Shown here piece after piece: positions 15,780 to 25,311 of a DNA stretch of 41,738 nucleotides; the first letter of the stretch is position 1; the number at the start of each line of letters is the position of its first letter. The stretch comes from Pseudomonas viridiflava (lineage in GTDB: Bacteria > Pseudomonadota > Gammaproteobacteria > Pseudomonadales > Pseudomonadaceae), in NCBI RefSeq assembly GCF_900580675.1, contig NZ_UTBG01000148.1:1-41738 (forward strand), read 5' to 3'. The translations under genes and the position numbers were made by a program. Under the pieces are notes generated by a model. That model was not told the origin of the DNA. It saw nothing but the letters and a program-made list of their open reading frames with translations, and ran no database searches.

Positions 15780-18344
15780 ATGTCCTCTTGTTCCAACCGC
15801 CGGCCCTCTTCGCCCGTTCTGTCCCTGCTGACAGCCGCCATCCTGCCGGCTGGCGTGCCGGTAATGACTGCCACCGCCGCCGAACCTGCCCCACGCAGCC
15901 ATGGCAACTACAATTTCAGCATCGAGCAGCAGCCGCTGGTCTCGGCCTTGAACGCCTTCACTGCCGTGACCGGCTGGCAAGTCGGCCTGCCGGCGGAACT
16001 CGGCCAAGGCGTGTCGTCCCCCGGGGTTCGCGGCCCGCTGTCGCCGGAAAAAGCCCTGGACCGGCTGTTGGTGGGGACCAACCTGAGCTACCGCAAACTG
16101 AGCAACAACAACATCGTCCTGGAAAAACGCACGGCGGGCGGCACCCTCAACCTGCAACAGGTGACCATCAGCGCCACGCGCAACGAGCAGGATGTCAACA
16201 GCGTACCGAGCACCGTCAGCGTGCATGAGCGCGAAGAGCTCGACCGCCAGAACGTCAACACCATCCGCGAACTGGTGCGCTACGAGCCCGGCGTTTCGGT
16301 GGGCGGCGCCGGCACTCGCGCCGGTAATGCCGGTTTCAACATTCGTGGCATCGACGGCGACCGCATCCTCACCCAGGTGGACGGCGTGGAAGTGCCGGAC
16401 AACTTCTTCAACGGCCCCTACGCCAAGACCCGTCGCAACTACGTCGACCCGGAAATCGTCAAGCGCGTGGAGATCCTGCGCGGCCCGGCCTCGGCCTTGT
16501 ACGGCAGCAGCGCGATCGGCGGCGCGGTGAGTTACTTCACCCTCGACCCGGATGACATCATCAAGCCTGGCCAGGACGTCGGTGCACGCCTGAAGACCGG
16601 CTACAGCTCAGCCGACGAAAGCTGGCTGACCTCCGGCACCGTTGCCGGCCGCGTGCAGGACTTCGACGGCTTGCTGCACCTGAGCCAGCGCAACGGCCAC
16701 GAGACCGAATCCTACGATGGCAACAACGCCACCGGCCTGGCCCGTACCGGCGCCAACCCGGAAGAAGCGCGCACCACCAATATCCTCGCCAAGTTGGGCT
16801 GGAATTACGGCGATGACAACCGCCTGGGCCTGACCTATGAGAAGTACAAGGATGATCGCGACGTCAACCTGAAGAACGCGGTCGGTGGCCCGTTCGTTGG
16901 CGGCCGAGGCTTCAACCTCTACCGCGACCGCCGTGGCAACGACACCATCACCCGTGAGCGCTTCGGCCTGGAAAACAGCTTCGCGCTCGAATCGCCGATT
17001 GCCGACCGCATCAAGACCAGCCTCAATTACCAGATCGCCAAAACCGACCAGACCACGGCCGAAATCTATCAGTCGGGCCGCCGGGTATTGCGTACCCGCG
17101 ACACGCTTTACCAGGAAAAACAGTGGGTGTTCGATGCACAGCTGGACAAAGCGTTCAGCCTCGGTGAGACCGACCACCAAGTGACCTACGGCACCACCCT
17201 CAAGCAGCAGAAAGTCACCGGCTCGCGCGAGGGCAACGCCACTTGCGTCGCGGTCGGCAGTGGTTGCACCGCCATCGGCGCGCCGAGCCCGGTTGCCACC
17301 GACAGTGTGAAGAAGTCCAGCGACTTCCCGGACCCGACCATCAACACCTACTCGCTGTTCGCGCAGGACCAGATCGCCTGGGGCAAATGGACCTTCCTGC
17401 CCGCCGTACGCTACGACTACACCCAGCTCAAGCCCAAGCTGACCCAGGAGTTCCTCAATACCGTGAACCCGTCGGGTACGGACCCGGTGAGCGACAAGGA
17501 GAAAACCTGGCACCGCGTCACGCCCAAGTTTGGCCTGACCTACGCCCTGACCGATCAATACACCCTGTTCGGCCAGTACGCAGAAGGTTTCCGCACGCCG
17601 TCCGCCAAGGCGCTGTACGGCCGTTTCGAGAACCTCAACATCGGCTATACCGTCGAGCCGAACCCGGACCTGAAGCCGGAAACCAGCAAAGGCATTGAAA
17701 CCGGTATCCGTGGCAACTTCGACGCAGGCTCCTTCGAAATCGCGGCGTTCTATAACAAATACCGCGACTTTATCGACGAGGACAACGCGGTGGTCGGTGG
17801 CACTGTCGAGCAGTTCCAGGCGATCAATATCAAGCGGGCCACCATCAAGGGCGCGGAAGCCAAGGGCCGCCTGAACCTGGATGCATTCGGTGCGCCGCAA
17901 GGTCTTTACACCCAGGGTGCGATTTCCTACGCCCACGGCCGCAACGACGATAGCGGCGAACCACTCAACAGCGTCAACCCGCTCAAGGGCGTGTTTGGCC
18001 TGGGTTATGAGCAAGAGAAATACGGTGCGCTGGTCAGCTGGACCCTGGTGAAAAAGCAGGATCGCGTAGACAGCGCCACCTTCCACGCGCCCGACGGCAG
18101 CACCGATGGCCCGTTCAAGACCCCGGGCTTCGGCGTCGTCGACCTCACCGCGTTCTACAAGGTCACCCACGACGTGACCATCAACGGCGGTCTCTACAAC
18201 CTCACCGACAAAAAGTACTGGAACTGGGATGACGTGCGCAGCTACGACAGCGTCGGCGAAGCCGCTGTTACCGGCCCGGCCAACCTCGACCGCCTGACCC
18301 AGCCCGGTCGCAACTTTGCGATCAACGTGATCTGGGACATTTAA
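15780..18344 (+). CDS. TonB-dependent heme/hemoglobin receptor with signalling domain
   Basis: An 854-residue outer-membrane transducer. ATG 15780 (GGAG upstream) gives a signal peptide ending near ATAAEPA. A secretin/TonB N-terminal signalling domain follows at about 45-110 (QQPLVSALNAFTAVTGWQVG). Next come a TonB box (VTISATRNEQ), the plug (IRELVRYEPGVSVGGAG, NIRGIDGDRILTQVDGVE, VEILRGPASALYGSSAIGG), and a 22-strand barrel ending in aromatic INVIWDI. The barrel has FRTPSAKAL (FRAP-like) and NPDLKPETS (NPNL-like) boxes typical of heme and hemoglobin receptors. No histidine occurs between them. It is placed after sigma and anti-sigma genes and before heme oxygenase, and most resembles the HxuA type. 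A frame extension back to 15732 is not supported. Confidence 0.9.
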   Translation: MSSCSNRRPSSPVLSLLTAAILPAGVPVMTATAAEPAPRSHGNYNFSIEQQPLVSALNAFTAVTGWQVGLPAELGQGVSSPGVRGPLSPEKALDRLLVGTNLSYRKLSNNNIVLEKRTAGGTLNLQQVTISATRNEQDVNSVPSTVSVHEREELDRQNVNTIRELVRYEPGVSVGGAGTRAGNAGFNIRGIDGDRILTQVDGVEVPDNFFNGPYAKTRRNYVDPEIVKRVEILRGPASALYGSSAIGGAVSYFTLDPDDIIKPGQDVGARLKTGYSSADESWLTSGTVAGRVQDFDGLLHLSQRNGHETESYDGNNATGLARTGANPEEARTTNILAKLGWNYGDDNRLGLTYEKYKDDRDVNLKNAVGGPFVGGRGFNLYRDRRGNDTITRERFGLENSFALESPIADRIKTSLNYQIAKTDQTTAEIYQSGRRVLRTRDTLYQEKQWVFDAQLDKAFSLGETDHQVTYGTTLKQQKVTGSREGNATCVAVGSGCTAIGAPSPVATDSVKKSSDFPDPTINTYSLFAQDQIAWGKWTFLPAVRYDYTQLKPKLTQEFLNTVNPSGTDPVSDKEKTWHRVTPKFGLTYALTDQYTLFGQYAEGFRTPSAKALYGRFENLNIGYTVEPNPDLKPETSKGIETGIRGNFDAGSFEIAAFYNKYRDFIDEDNAVVGGTVEQFQAINIKRATIKGAEAKGRLNLDAFGAPQGLYTQGAISYAHGRNDDSGEPLNSVNPLKGVFGLGYEQEKYGALVSWTLVKKQDRVDSATFHAPDGSTDGPFKTPGFGVVDLTAFYKVTHDVTINGGLYNLTDKKYWNWDDVRSYDSVGEAAVTGPANLDRLTQPGRNFAINVIWDI

Positions 18345-18352
18345 CTGCGCCG

Positions 18353-18394
18353 CCTCACCCCGTCGAAACTTCAGCGACGAGGTGAGGATTTTTT
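18353..18394 (+). terminator. Rho-independent terminator after the heme receptor
   Basis: CCTCACCCCGTCG pairs with CGACGAGGTGAGG (one mismatch) around an 8-nt loop and is followed by ATTTTTT. It should end most transcripts from the receptor before heme oxygenase. Confidence 0.85.
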
Positions 18395-18477
18395 ACTGTG
18401 CCGCGTCTTCTTGTTCGTCTAGTTGATAACAGCTCGCTTTCGGGCACCCAGGCGCTTCCCTTCTCAAGGACTTTTTC

Positions 18478-19086
18478 ATGACCGCTTCCCCTACCGCAGA
18501 ACGCGCAAGCCTGCGCTCCCAGCGCCTGAACCAGATCACCAACGCGCCGCACACCAAACTGGATGCGCTGGTCAAGGCGCACGCGCCGTTTGAAACCCAG
18601 GCCAACTTCGCGCGTTTTGTGGTCGCGCAGTACCTGTTCCAATCGGAACTGGTGGCCCTGTACAACGATGCCGAACTGATCAAGATTGTGCCTGACCTGG
18701 CCGAGCGCTGCCGCGCCGACGCTGCCAGGCTGGACCTCGGCGACCTCGACACCGACGTACCGGCACCGGTCGCCGGCGCGGTGAAAAACCCGAGCAAGGC
18801 CGAAGCCCTGGGCTGGTTGTTCGTGTCCGAAGGCTCCAAGCTCGGCGCGGCATTCCTGATCAAGCGCGCCGTGGGCCTGGGCCTGAGCGAGAGCTTCGGC
18901 GCCCGCCACCTGGGTGAGCCGGCCGGTGGTCGTGCCGAAGGCTGGAAAAGCTTCACCCGCACCCTCGATGCGCTGGAATTCAGCGCCGAAGAAGAAGCCG
19001 CCGTGGAAAAAGGTGCGATCGACGCGTTTGTGCGCTTCACCGTCCTGCTCGAACAGGCGTACGCTAGCGCCCCTGAACTGGCGTAA
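18478..19086 (+). CDS. hemO: Heme oxygenase (biliverdin-producing), HemO/PigA
   Basis: A 202-residue bacterial heme oxygenase of the PigA/HemO type. It opens the heme ring in the cytoplasm to give biliverdin, CO and iron. The proximal ligand is His25 in LNQITNAPHTKLD, and the distal-helix motif is WLFVSEGSKLGAAF with flexible glycines. ATG 18478 follows CAAGGA. It is the intracellular end of the heme-uptake locus upstream, but a strong terminator separates it from the receptor, and I see no good Fur box of its own in the 83 bp between. Confidence 0.93.
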   Translation: MTASPTAERASLRSQRLNQITNAPHTKLDALVKAHAPFETQANFARFVVAQYLFQSELVALYNDAELIKIVPDLAERCRADAARLDLGDLDTDVPAPVAGAVKNPSKAEALGWLFVSEGSKLGAAFLIKRAVGLGLSESFGARHLGEPAGGRAEGWKSFTRTLDALEFSAEEEAAVEKGAIDAFVRFTVLLEQAYASAPELA

Positions 19087-19109
19087 TTTTGCCGGTAGAC
19101 ACCGATTCA

Positions 19110-19198
19110 ATGTGGGAGCTGGCTTGCCTGCGATGCAGCCATCTCGGTCTGTCTGTCGGACCGAGTCGATGCAATCGCAGGCAAGCCTGCTCCCACAT
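19110..19198. repeat. REP doublet, GCTGGCTTGCCTGCGATG form
   Basis: Inverted REP pair (TGTGGGAGCTGGCTTGCCTG ... CAGGCAAGCCTGCTCCCACA) between heme oxygenase and the YbaN-like gene. The loop carries its own short dyad, TCGGTCtgtctgtcGGACCGA. Confidence 0.9.
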
Positions 19199-19253
19199 TC
19201 GAGCGCATTCCAACGCGGGCAATGTGTAAAACTCCCCATTAGAAAGCTCCACC

Positions 19254-19655
19254 ATGACCGGCAAAACCCAATCCACCTCGAAAATCGCGCAGATCCTCTT
19301 CGGCCTGCTGGCCTACGTCAGCCTGGGCATCGGGTTGGTGGCGATTGTCGTGCCGGGCTTGCCGACCACCGAGTTCATTCTGCTGGCCGCCTGGGCCGCG
19401 ACCAAAAGTTCGCCACGCCTCAGCGCCTGGCTGGAAAACCACCGGCTGTTCGGGCCGATCCTGTTCAACTGGCGCAACGGCAAGATCATCGCGCGGCGCG
19501 CCAAGGTCAGCGCCACCGTGAGCATGGTGTTGTGCGCGATCCTGATGCTGGTGATGCTCGACCACGGCTGGCCGATTTACCTGGCGATTGCCGGGATGAG
19601 CCTGGGTAACCTGTGGATCTGGTCCCGCCCGGAACGGCTTGCAGAGCCCGCCTAG
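19254..19655 (+). CDS. YbaN-family (DUF454) inner-membrane protein
   Basis: A 133-residue membrane protein of the DUF454/YbaN family. Two N-terminal hydrophobic stretches surround the family signature VPGLPTTEFILLAAWAATKSS; a middle soluble part has the W-x-NHRLFGP pattern (WLENHRLFGPIL), and two more hydrophobic stretches close the protein. Function is unknown. It lies downstream of heme oxygenase in the same direction, an association I recall from other pseudomonads, and may be part of the heme locus. ATG 19254 follows GAAAGCTCCACC. Confidence 0.85.
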   Translation: MTGKTQSTSKIAQILFGLLAYVSLGIGLVAIVVPGLPTTEFILLAAWAATKSSPRLSAWLENHRLFGPILFNWRNGKIIARRAKVSATVSMVLCAILMLVMLDHGWPIYLAIAGMSLGNLWIWSRPERLAEPA

Positions 19656-19696
19656 CAATGGCTGTAGGTGTTTTCCTACCGCTCATCGCCTGTTTC

Positions 19697-19724
19697 TCAT
19701 GAAATGAATTGTTACGCCGATGTT
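19697..19724 (+). promoter_or_regulatory. Possible FliA (sigma-28) promoter of the chemoreceptor gene
   Basis: TCAT-N15-GCCGATGT: the -10 matches GCCGATAA at six of eight positions, the -35 matches TAAA only partly. It lies about 70 bp upstream of the chemoreceptor start, where a sigma-28 promoter would be expected. Weak call. Confidence 0.35.
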
Positions 19725-19794
19725 TCAGACATAGCGCTGAATGGACTTGGCCTGCACTGCGTGCCATCCAACAAGTCCCCTCGCGAGTAAGCCT

Positions 19795-21933
19795 ATGTTC
19801 AACTCCCTCTCCATCCGCTTGAAAATCGTGCTGCTGTCCGGCCTTTGCCTGCTGGGAGTGATTGCGCTGGTTGTCAGCATCAATATCTACAACACCAACC
19901 AGAACGATGAGCTGGTCAGCGATTCAAGCTCGCGCATGCTCACCGCCAGCGTCGAACAACTGCTGCAGGCCAAGGCCGCCGAGCAAGCCGTGCAGTTGCA
20001 GAAAACCTTCGGCGACACGCTGACGGCCGCGAACGCCCTGGCCGACCAGGTCAAAGACCTGCGCAGCCTGGCCACCCAGCGCAACCTGAAGCCTGGCGCC
20101 CTGCGCGAAGAACTCAACCGGAGCCTCAAGACCGCGTTCGACCGCAACAGCAAAGTGCTGGGTATCTGGCTGTCGTTCGAACCCAATGGGCTGGATGGCA
20201 AGGACAGCGATTTCCTCGACGACAAGGCGCGCGTTTCCAACGCAAAAGGCCGTTTCTCCAGCTACTGGAGCCGTGCCGGCGGCGAAGGCCTGAACACCAT
20301 CATGGTCGAAGAAGACCTGACCAAAACCACGCTCAACCTCAGCGGTACGCCCTACAACATCTGGTACACCTGCCCACGCGACACCCGCGCCACTTGCCTG
20401 CTCGACCCCTATGAAGACACCGTGGCCGGCAAACCTGTGCTGATGACCACCATTTCCCTGCCGCTGATCGTGGACGGCAAAGTGATCGGCGTGGTGGGTG
20501 TCGACATTGCCCTCAACGCCCTGCAAGCCAGCACCGATGCGGCGCAGAAAGACCTGTTCAACGGTGCGGCACACCTGGAGATTCTCTCGAGCACCGGCCT
20601 GATCGCCGCCTACAGTGGCGAGCCGGCCCGTGTCGGCAAGAACCTGATCGACACCCTCGGCGCCGAGGGCAAGGAAATAGTGCAACTGCTGGCCAGTGAC
20701 AACCGCATGATCCGCGAACAGGACGACACCATTCGCGCCGTGTACCCGGTCAAGCCGATTGCCGATGCCAAGTCCTGGGGCGTGGTGATCAAACTGCCGA
20801 AAGACGTGATGCTCGCCGATAACGTCAAGCTGCAAGCCGTGCTCGACAAGGCCCAGGCCGCCGGCACGCTCAAGGCTTTGCTGGTGGCTGCCGCCGCCGG
20901 CCTGCTGGGCCTGTTGCTGATCTGGCTGACCGCCACCGGCGTGACCCGCCCGATCAACAGCGTGGCCGCGATGCTCAAGGACATCGCCAGCGGTGACGGC
21001 GACCTCACCCAGCGCCTGACCTACGCCAAGAAGGATGAGCTGGGCGAACTGGTGAACTGGTTCAACCGCTTCCTCGACAAGCTGCAACCGACCATCGCGC
21101 AGATCAAGCAAAGCATCACCGAGGCGCGCGGCACGGCCGATCAGTCTTCGGCCATCGCGCGCCAGACCAGCGAAGGCATGCAGGTGCAGTTCCGCGAAAT
21201 CGACCAGGTGGCCACCGCTTCCAACGAAATGAGCGCCACCGCCCACGACGTCGCCAACAGCGCCTCGAATGCCGCCAGTGCGGCACGCGGAGCCGATCAG
21301 TCGGCGCGTGAAGGCATGTCGATCATTGAGCAGAGCACCCGCGACATCACTACCCTGGCCGAAGAAGTCAGCAAGGCGGTAGGCGAAGTCGAAGCCCTGG
21401 CGGTCAATAGCGAGCAAATCGGCTCAGTGCTGGAGGTGATCCGCAGCATTGCCGAGCAGACCAACCTGCTGGCACTCAACGCCGCCATCGAAGCCGCGCG
21501 AGCCGGCGAAAGCGGCCGCGGTTTCGCGGTGGTCGCCGACGAAGTGCGCAACCTGGCCAAGCGCACCCAGGATTCGGTGGAGGAAATCCGCCTGGTGATC
21601 GAGCGCATCCAGAGCGGCACGCGTGGCGTAGTGGCTACGATGCACTCCAGCCAGAGCCAGGCCCAAAGCAATGCCGGGCAGATCCATCAGGCCGTGCAGG
21701 CCCTGGGCAAGATCAGTGATGCGGTGACGGTGATCAGCGACATGAACCTGCAAATCGCCAGCGCCGCCGAGCAGCAAAGCGCCGTGGCCGAAGAGGTCAA
21801 CCGCAATGTCTCGGCGATTCGCACCGTGACCGAAACCCTCACCGGCCAAGCCACCGAGTCGGCGGCCATCAGCAGCCAACTCAATGCATTGGCCAGCCAG
21901 CAGATGAAGTTGATGGATCAGTTCAAGGTGTAA
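19795..21933 (+). CDS. Methyl-accepting chemotaxis protein with dCache domain
   Basis: A 712-residue chemoreceptor. ATG 19795 ([13 protein letters not shown]) is preferred over the in-frame ATG at 19741, because it places TM1 at residues 10-30. A double-Cache periplasmic sensor follows ([47 protein letters not shown]), then TM2 at about 360-380, HAMP ([25 protein letters not shown]) and the signalling hairpin with the invariant tip [21 protein letters not shown]. The RxWY...D amino-acid-binding motif of dCache receptors such as PctA is not evident, so the ligand is open. It stands alone between the heme locus and a nitroreductase. Confidence 0.92.
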   Translation: MFNSLSIRLKIVLLSGLCLLGVIALVVSINIYNTNQNDELVSDSSSRMLTASVEQLLQAKAAEQAVQLQKTFGDTLTAANALADQVKDLRSLATQRNLKPGALREELNRSLKTAFDRNSKVLGIWLSFEPNGLDGKDSDFLDDKARVSNAKGRFSSYWSRAGGEGLNTIMVEEDLTKTTLNLSGTPYNIWYTCPRDTRATCLLDPYEDTVAGKPVLMTTISLPLIVDGKVIGVVGVDIALNALQASTDAAQKDLFNGAAHLEILSSTGLIAAYSGEPARVGKNLIDTLGAEGKEIVQLLASDNRMIREQDDTIRAVYPVKPIADAKSWGVVIKLPKDVMLADNVKLQAVLDKAQAAGTLKALLVAAAAGLLGLLLIWLTATGVTRPINSVAAMLKDIASGDGDLTQRLTYAKKDELGELVNWFNRFLDKLQPTIAQIKQSITEARGTADQSSAIARQTSEGMQVQFREIDQVATASNEMSATAHDVANSASNAASAARGADQSAREGMSIIEQSTRDITTLAEEVSKAVGEVEALAVNSEQIGSVLEVIRSIAEQTNLLALNAAIEAARAGESGRGFAVVADEVRNLAKRTQDSVEEIRLVIERIQSGTRGVVATMHSSQSQAQSNAGQIHQAVQALGKISDAVTVISDMNLQIASAAEQQSAVAEEVNRNVSAIRTVTETLTGQATESAAISSQLNALASQQMKLMDQFKV

Positions 21934-21960
21934 GCCCACTCCTGAACCAATGAAGATCCC

Positions 21961-22050
21961 TGTGGGAGCCGGGCTTGCCCGCGATGGCGGTGGGCCAGGT
22001 CCTATATCCATGGCTGACCCACCGCTATTGCAGGCAAGCCAGCTCCCACA
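21961..22050. repeat. REP doublet with unlike arms
   Basis: The left unit reads TGTGGGAGCCGGGCTTGCCC and the right ends GCAGGCAAGCCAGCTCCCACA. The arms differ at several positions, unlike the near-identical arms of the other doublets in the window. It lies between the convergent chemoreceptor and nitroreductase genes. Confidence 0.85.
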
Positions 22051-22070
22051 AAAAGCAGAACGGTGGCGGC

Positions 22071-22634
22071 TTAAAGACCAGGCCAGGCTTGAACAAACGC
22101 CGCCACATCTTCCTTCGGCGCGGTGCGCGGCGGGTTCTGCGGGGTGCCGAGGTAGAGGAAGCCAATCACTTCCTCGTCCGGCGTGAGCCCCAGGCCTTTG
22201 GCGACGTGGGCCGAGTAGGACAATTCGCCGGTGCGCCACACCGCACCAATCCCCTGGGCGTAGGCCGCCAGCAGAATGCCGTGGGCTGCGCAGGCGGCGG
22301 CCAGCAGTTGCTCGGACTTGGGCACCTTGAAGTGCTCTTGCAGACGCGCAATCACCACCACCACCAATGGGGCACGCAGCGGGCCGTTCTGGGCCTTGTC
22401 GATGGCGGCTTGCGGCGCATCGGCGTCCTGCAGGCGCGCCGCTTCAGCCAACAGCGTGCCCATCTGCTCGCGGGCGGCGCCTTCCACCGTCAGGAAACGC
22501 CAAGGGCGCAGCTGGCCGTGGTCGGGCGCACGCATGGCCGCGGCGAACAGCACATCACGCTGCTCCTGGGTCGGCGCCGGTTCCAGTAGACGCGGCACGG
22601 AAACACGGTTGAGCAAAGCGTCGAGAGCCTGCAT
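22071..22634 (-). CDS. Nitroreductase family protein, YdjA-like
   Basis: An FMN-dependent nitroreductase-fold oxidoreductase of 187 residues, close to E. coli YdjA in length and motifs: RVSVPRLLEPAPT at the N terminus (flavin phosphate contact), MRAPDHGQLRPWRFL, and GIGAVWRTGELSY ... EEVIGFLYLGTP at the C terminus. The natural substrate is not known. ATG 22634 follows GGAGGTGG. It is divergent from the diheme oxidoreductase gene across 141 bp. Confidence 0.9.
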   Translation of the reverse strand: MQALDALLNRVSVPRLLEPAPTQEQRDVLFAAAMRAPDHGQLRPWRFLTVEGAAREQMGTLLAEAARLQDADAPQAAIDKAQNGPLRAPLVVVVIARLQEHFKVPKSEQLLAAACAAHGILLAAYAQGIGAVWRTGELSYSAHVAKGLGLTPDEEVIGFLYLGTPQNPPRTAPKEDVAAFVQAWPGL

Positions 22635-22775
22635 TGGCCACCTCCAGAAAAAAATGTGCGGTCATTCTAACGGGAATGAATCGGGAAGCCAGCAAACGAT
22701 AATTGCTCTTATTCATTGCGCCCTGCCCCTGTTAGACTTTGCGGCCTAATTTTCCCCATCGCTTCAGGAAACTCG

Positions 22776-24215
22776 ATGCTTCGTTCGCTTTTTCGCCTGT
22801 CCGCAGCGGTGCTGGCTTTAAGCCTGACTGCTTGCGATGACGCCCCCCGCTTTACCAAGGCCGAGCCTGGTGAATCGCGGGCCGGCGGCGCGACGACGGT
22901 GAACAAGCGTGACCAGAACGCGTTTTCCCTGCCCTCGGCCAACCTGTCGCCGACCCGTCGCCTGGATTTCAGCGTCGGCAACAGTTTCTTTCGCAGCCCG
23001 TGGGTGATCGCGCCGTCGACCACCACCGCGCGTGATGGCCTGGGCCCATTGTTCAACACCAATGCCTGCCAGAACTGCCATATAAAGGATGGCCGTGGGC
23101 ATCCACCGTTGCCCGATGCGCCGAATGCGGTGTCCATGCTGGTGCGCCTTTCCATCCCCCTGTCTATCCAGGAGCAGCCGGCCTACGCCAAGCTCATCGA
23201 ACAGCTCGGTGTAGTGCCCGAGCCCGTCTACGGCGGGCAGTTGCAGGACATGGCTGTGCCCGGCGTCGTGCCCGAAGGCAAGGTGCGCGTCGACTACACA
23301 CCGGTCAACGTGACCTTCAACGACGGCACCGTGGTCGAGTTGCGCAAGCCCGACCTGCAGATCACCCAGCTCGGCTACGGCCCGATGCACCCCGATACAC
23401 GTTTTTCCGCGCGCATCGCCCCGCCGATGATCGGCCTGGGCTTGCTTGAAGCCGTCAACGACGCTGACGTCCTGCGCAACACCGACCCGAAGACCGCCGA
23501 CAAGGACGCCATCGTCGGCCGCGCCAATTGGGTCTGGGATGACGCTCAGCAGAAAACCGTGCTCGGGCGCTTCGGCTGGAAAGCCGGGCAGCCCAACCTC
23601 AATCAACAAAATGTTCACGCGTTTTCCGGTGATATGGGCCTCACCACGTCCCTGAGACCTTTTGATGACTGCACCGATGCCCAAGTCGCCTGCAAACAGG
23701 CGCCCAACGGCAATGGGCCTGACGGCGAACCGGAAGTCAGCGACAACATACTGCGCCTGGTGCTGTTCTATACGCGCAACCTGGCTGTGCCCGCCCGTCG
23801 TGGCGCCAACACGCCGCAAGTGCTGGCCGGCAAAAACCTGTTCTACCAGGCCGGCTGCCAGGGTTGCCATAAACCGACGTTCACCACCGCAACCGATGCC
23901 GCCGAACCCGAGCTGGCCAACCAGGTGATCCGCCCCTACAGCGACCTGCTGCTGCATGACATGGGCCCCGGCCTGGCCGACAATCGCAGCGAATTCAAGG
24001 CCGGTGGCCGCGACTGGCGCACCGCGCCGTTGTGGGGCATCGGCCTGACGCAGACCGTCAGTGGCCACACCCAGTTTTTGCATGATGGCCGCGCCCGCAA
24101 CCTGCTCGAAGCCGTGCTGTGGCACGGCGGCGAAGCACAGGCGGCGCAGCAGCATGTGTTGTCCTTTAATGCCGAACAGCGCGCAGCGTTGCTGGCGTTC
24201 CTGAATTCTTTATAA
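22776..24215 (+). CDS. Di-heme c-type cytochrome-like oxidoreductase lipoprotein (DUF1111)
   Basis: A 479-residue exported protein of the DUF1111/thiol oxidoreductase-like family. ATG 22776 (AGGAA upstream) gives a lipoprotein signal with lipobox LTAC and lipidated Cys20. Two c-type heme sites are visible: CQNCH (98-102) and CQGCH (361-365). A MauG-like electron-transfer role is plausible but unproven. It begins an operon with an imelysin-like lipoprotein and a DUF1513 protein, an arrangement I recall as PA4371-PA4373 in P. aeruginosa, where the preceding gene is icmP. No icmP-like gene precedes it here. GATAAT at 22698 is a weak Fur-like half-site only. Confidence 0.85.
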   Translation: MLRSLFRLSAAVLALSLTACDDAPRFTKAEPGESRAGGATTVNKRDQNAFSLPSANLSPTRRLDFSVGNSFFRSPWVIAPSTTTARDGLGPLFNTNACQNCHIKDGRGHPPLPDAPNAVSMLVRLSIPLSIQEQPAYAKLIEQLGVVPEPVYGGQLQDMAVPGVVPEGKVRVDYTPVNVTFNDGTVVELRKPDLQITQLGYGPMHPDTRFSARIAPPMIGLGLLEAVNDADVLRNTDPKTADKDAIVGRANWVWDDAQQKTVLGRFGWKAGQPNLNQQNVHAFSGDMGLTTSLRPFDDCTDAQVACKQAPNGNGPDGEPEVSDNILRLVLFYTRNLAVPARRGANTPQVLAGKNLFYQAGCQGCHKPTFTTATDAAEPELANQVIRPYSDLLLHDMGPGLADNRSEFKAGGRDWRTAPLWGIGLTQTVSGHTQFLHDGRARNLLEAVLWHGGEAQAAQQHVLSFNAEQRAALLAFLNSL

Positions 24216-24246
24216 GCTTCGCCCCAATTACAGAAGGGAGCTCGAC

Positions 24247-25311
24247 ATGTTCCGTCCCAAGTTGTTGTTCACCAGCCTGGCCGCCCTCGCCCTTGGCGCC
24301 TGCTCGCCCCAGGACCCGCAAGCCGTGACCTCGGCGGCGATCGCCAAACAGGTGATCCTGCCGACCTACAGCCGCTGGGTTGAAGCCGACCGCCAGTTGG
24401 CCGTCAGCGCCCTCGCCTACTGCCAGGGCAAGGAAAGCCTGGAGACCGCTCGCGCCGACTTCCTGCACGCACAAAAGGCCTGGGCCGAGCTGCAACCGTT
24501 GCTGATCGGCCCGCTGGCCGAGGGCAACCGCGCGTGGCAGGTGCAGTTCTGGCCGGACAAGAAAAACCTCGTGGGCCGCCAAGTCGAACAACTGGTCACC
24601 GCCCAACCGCAGATCGACGGCGCCGCCCTCGCCAAATCCAGCGTCGTGGTGCAAGGCCTGTCCGCCTACGAATACATCCTCTACGACGCCAAGACCGACA
24701 TCGCCGACGAAGCCCAGAAAGCGCGGTATTGCCCGCTGCTGGTGGCCATCGGCGAGCGCCAGAAAGCCCTGGCCGAAGAGATCCTGACAGGCTGGAACAG
24801 CACCGACGGCATGCTCGCGCAGATGACCAAGTTTCCGAACCAGCGTTACGCCGATTCCCACGAAGCAATCGCCGATCTGCTGCGCGTGCAAGTGACCGCA
24901 CTGGATACCTTGAAGAAGAAACTCGGCACGCCGATGGGCCGCCAGACCAAAGGCATCCCGCAACCATTCCAGGCCGATGCGTGGCGCAGCCAGTCGTCCC
25001 TGCAAAGCCTCGAGGCCAGCCTCGCGGCAGCTCAGACGGTGTGGGTCGGCGTCGACAACAAAGGCTTGCGCGGCCTGCTGCCGTCGGAGCAGAAGCCGTT
25101 GGCCGACAAGATCGACGCCGCGTATGCCGCGTCGCTGAAACTGTTCGCCAGCAACCAGCGCACGCTCAACGAACTGTTGAACGATGACGCCGGGCGCCAG
25201 CAACTCAACGACATCTACGACAGCCTCAACGTCGTCCACCGCCTGCACGAAGGCGAGCTGGCCAAGGCGCTGGGCATCCAACTGGGCTTTAACGCCAACG
25301 ACGGTGACTGA
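24247..25311 (+). CDS. Imelysin-family (M75) lipoprotein
   Basis: A 354-residue exported lipoprotein (lipobox LGAC, Cys19) of the imelysin/EfeO-like helical family, linked to periplasmic iron handling. The family motif GxHxxE appears as GLSAYE at 137-142: the histidine is replaced by Ser139 while the glutamate remains. Metal binding in the usual way is therefore doubtful. ATG 24247 follows AAGGGAGCTCG, 31 bp downstream of the diheme gene. It overlaps the DUF1513 gene by one base (TGATG), so translation is coupled. Confidence 0.85.
   Translation: MFRPKLLFTSLAALALGACSPQDPQAVTSAAIAKQVILPTYSRWVEADRQLAVSALAYCQGKESLETARADFLHAQKAWAELQPLLIGPLAEGNRAWQVQFWPDKKNLVGRQVEQLVTAQPQIDGAALAKSSVVVQGLSAYEYILYDAKTDIADEAQKARYCPLLVAIGERQKALAEEILTGWNSTDGMLAQMTKFPNQRYADSHEAIADLLRVQVTALDTLKKKLGTPMGRQTKGIPQPFQADAWRSQSSLQSLEASLAAAQTVWVGVDNKGLRGLLPSEQKPLADKIDAAYAASLKLFASNQRTLNELLNDDAGRQQLNDIYDSLNVVHRLHEGELAKALGIQLGFNANDGD

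Noticed and set aside
22698..22720. Fur box upstream of the diheme-imelysin operon
   Set aside because: Only one good hexamer (GATAAT) is present and the rest of the core does not match; too weak to annotate although iron control would make sense.
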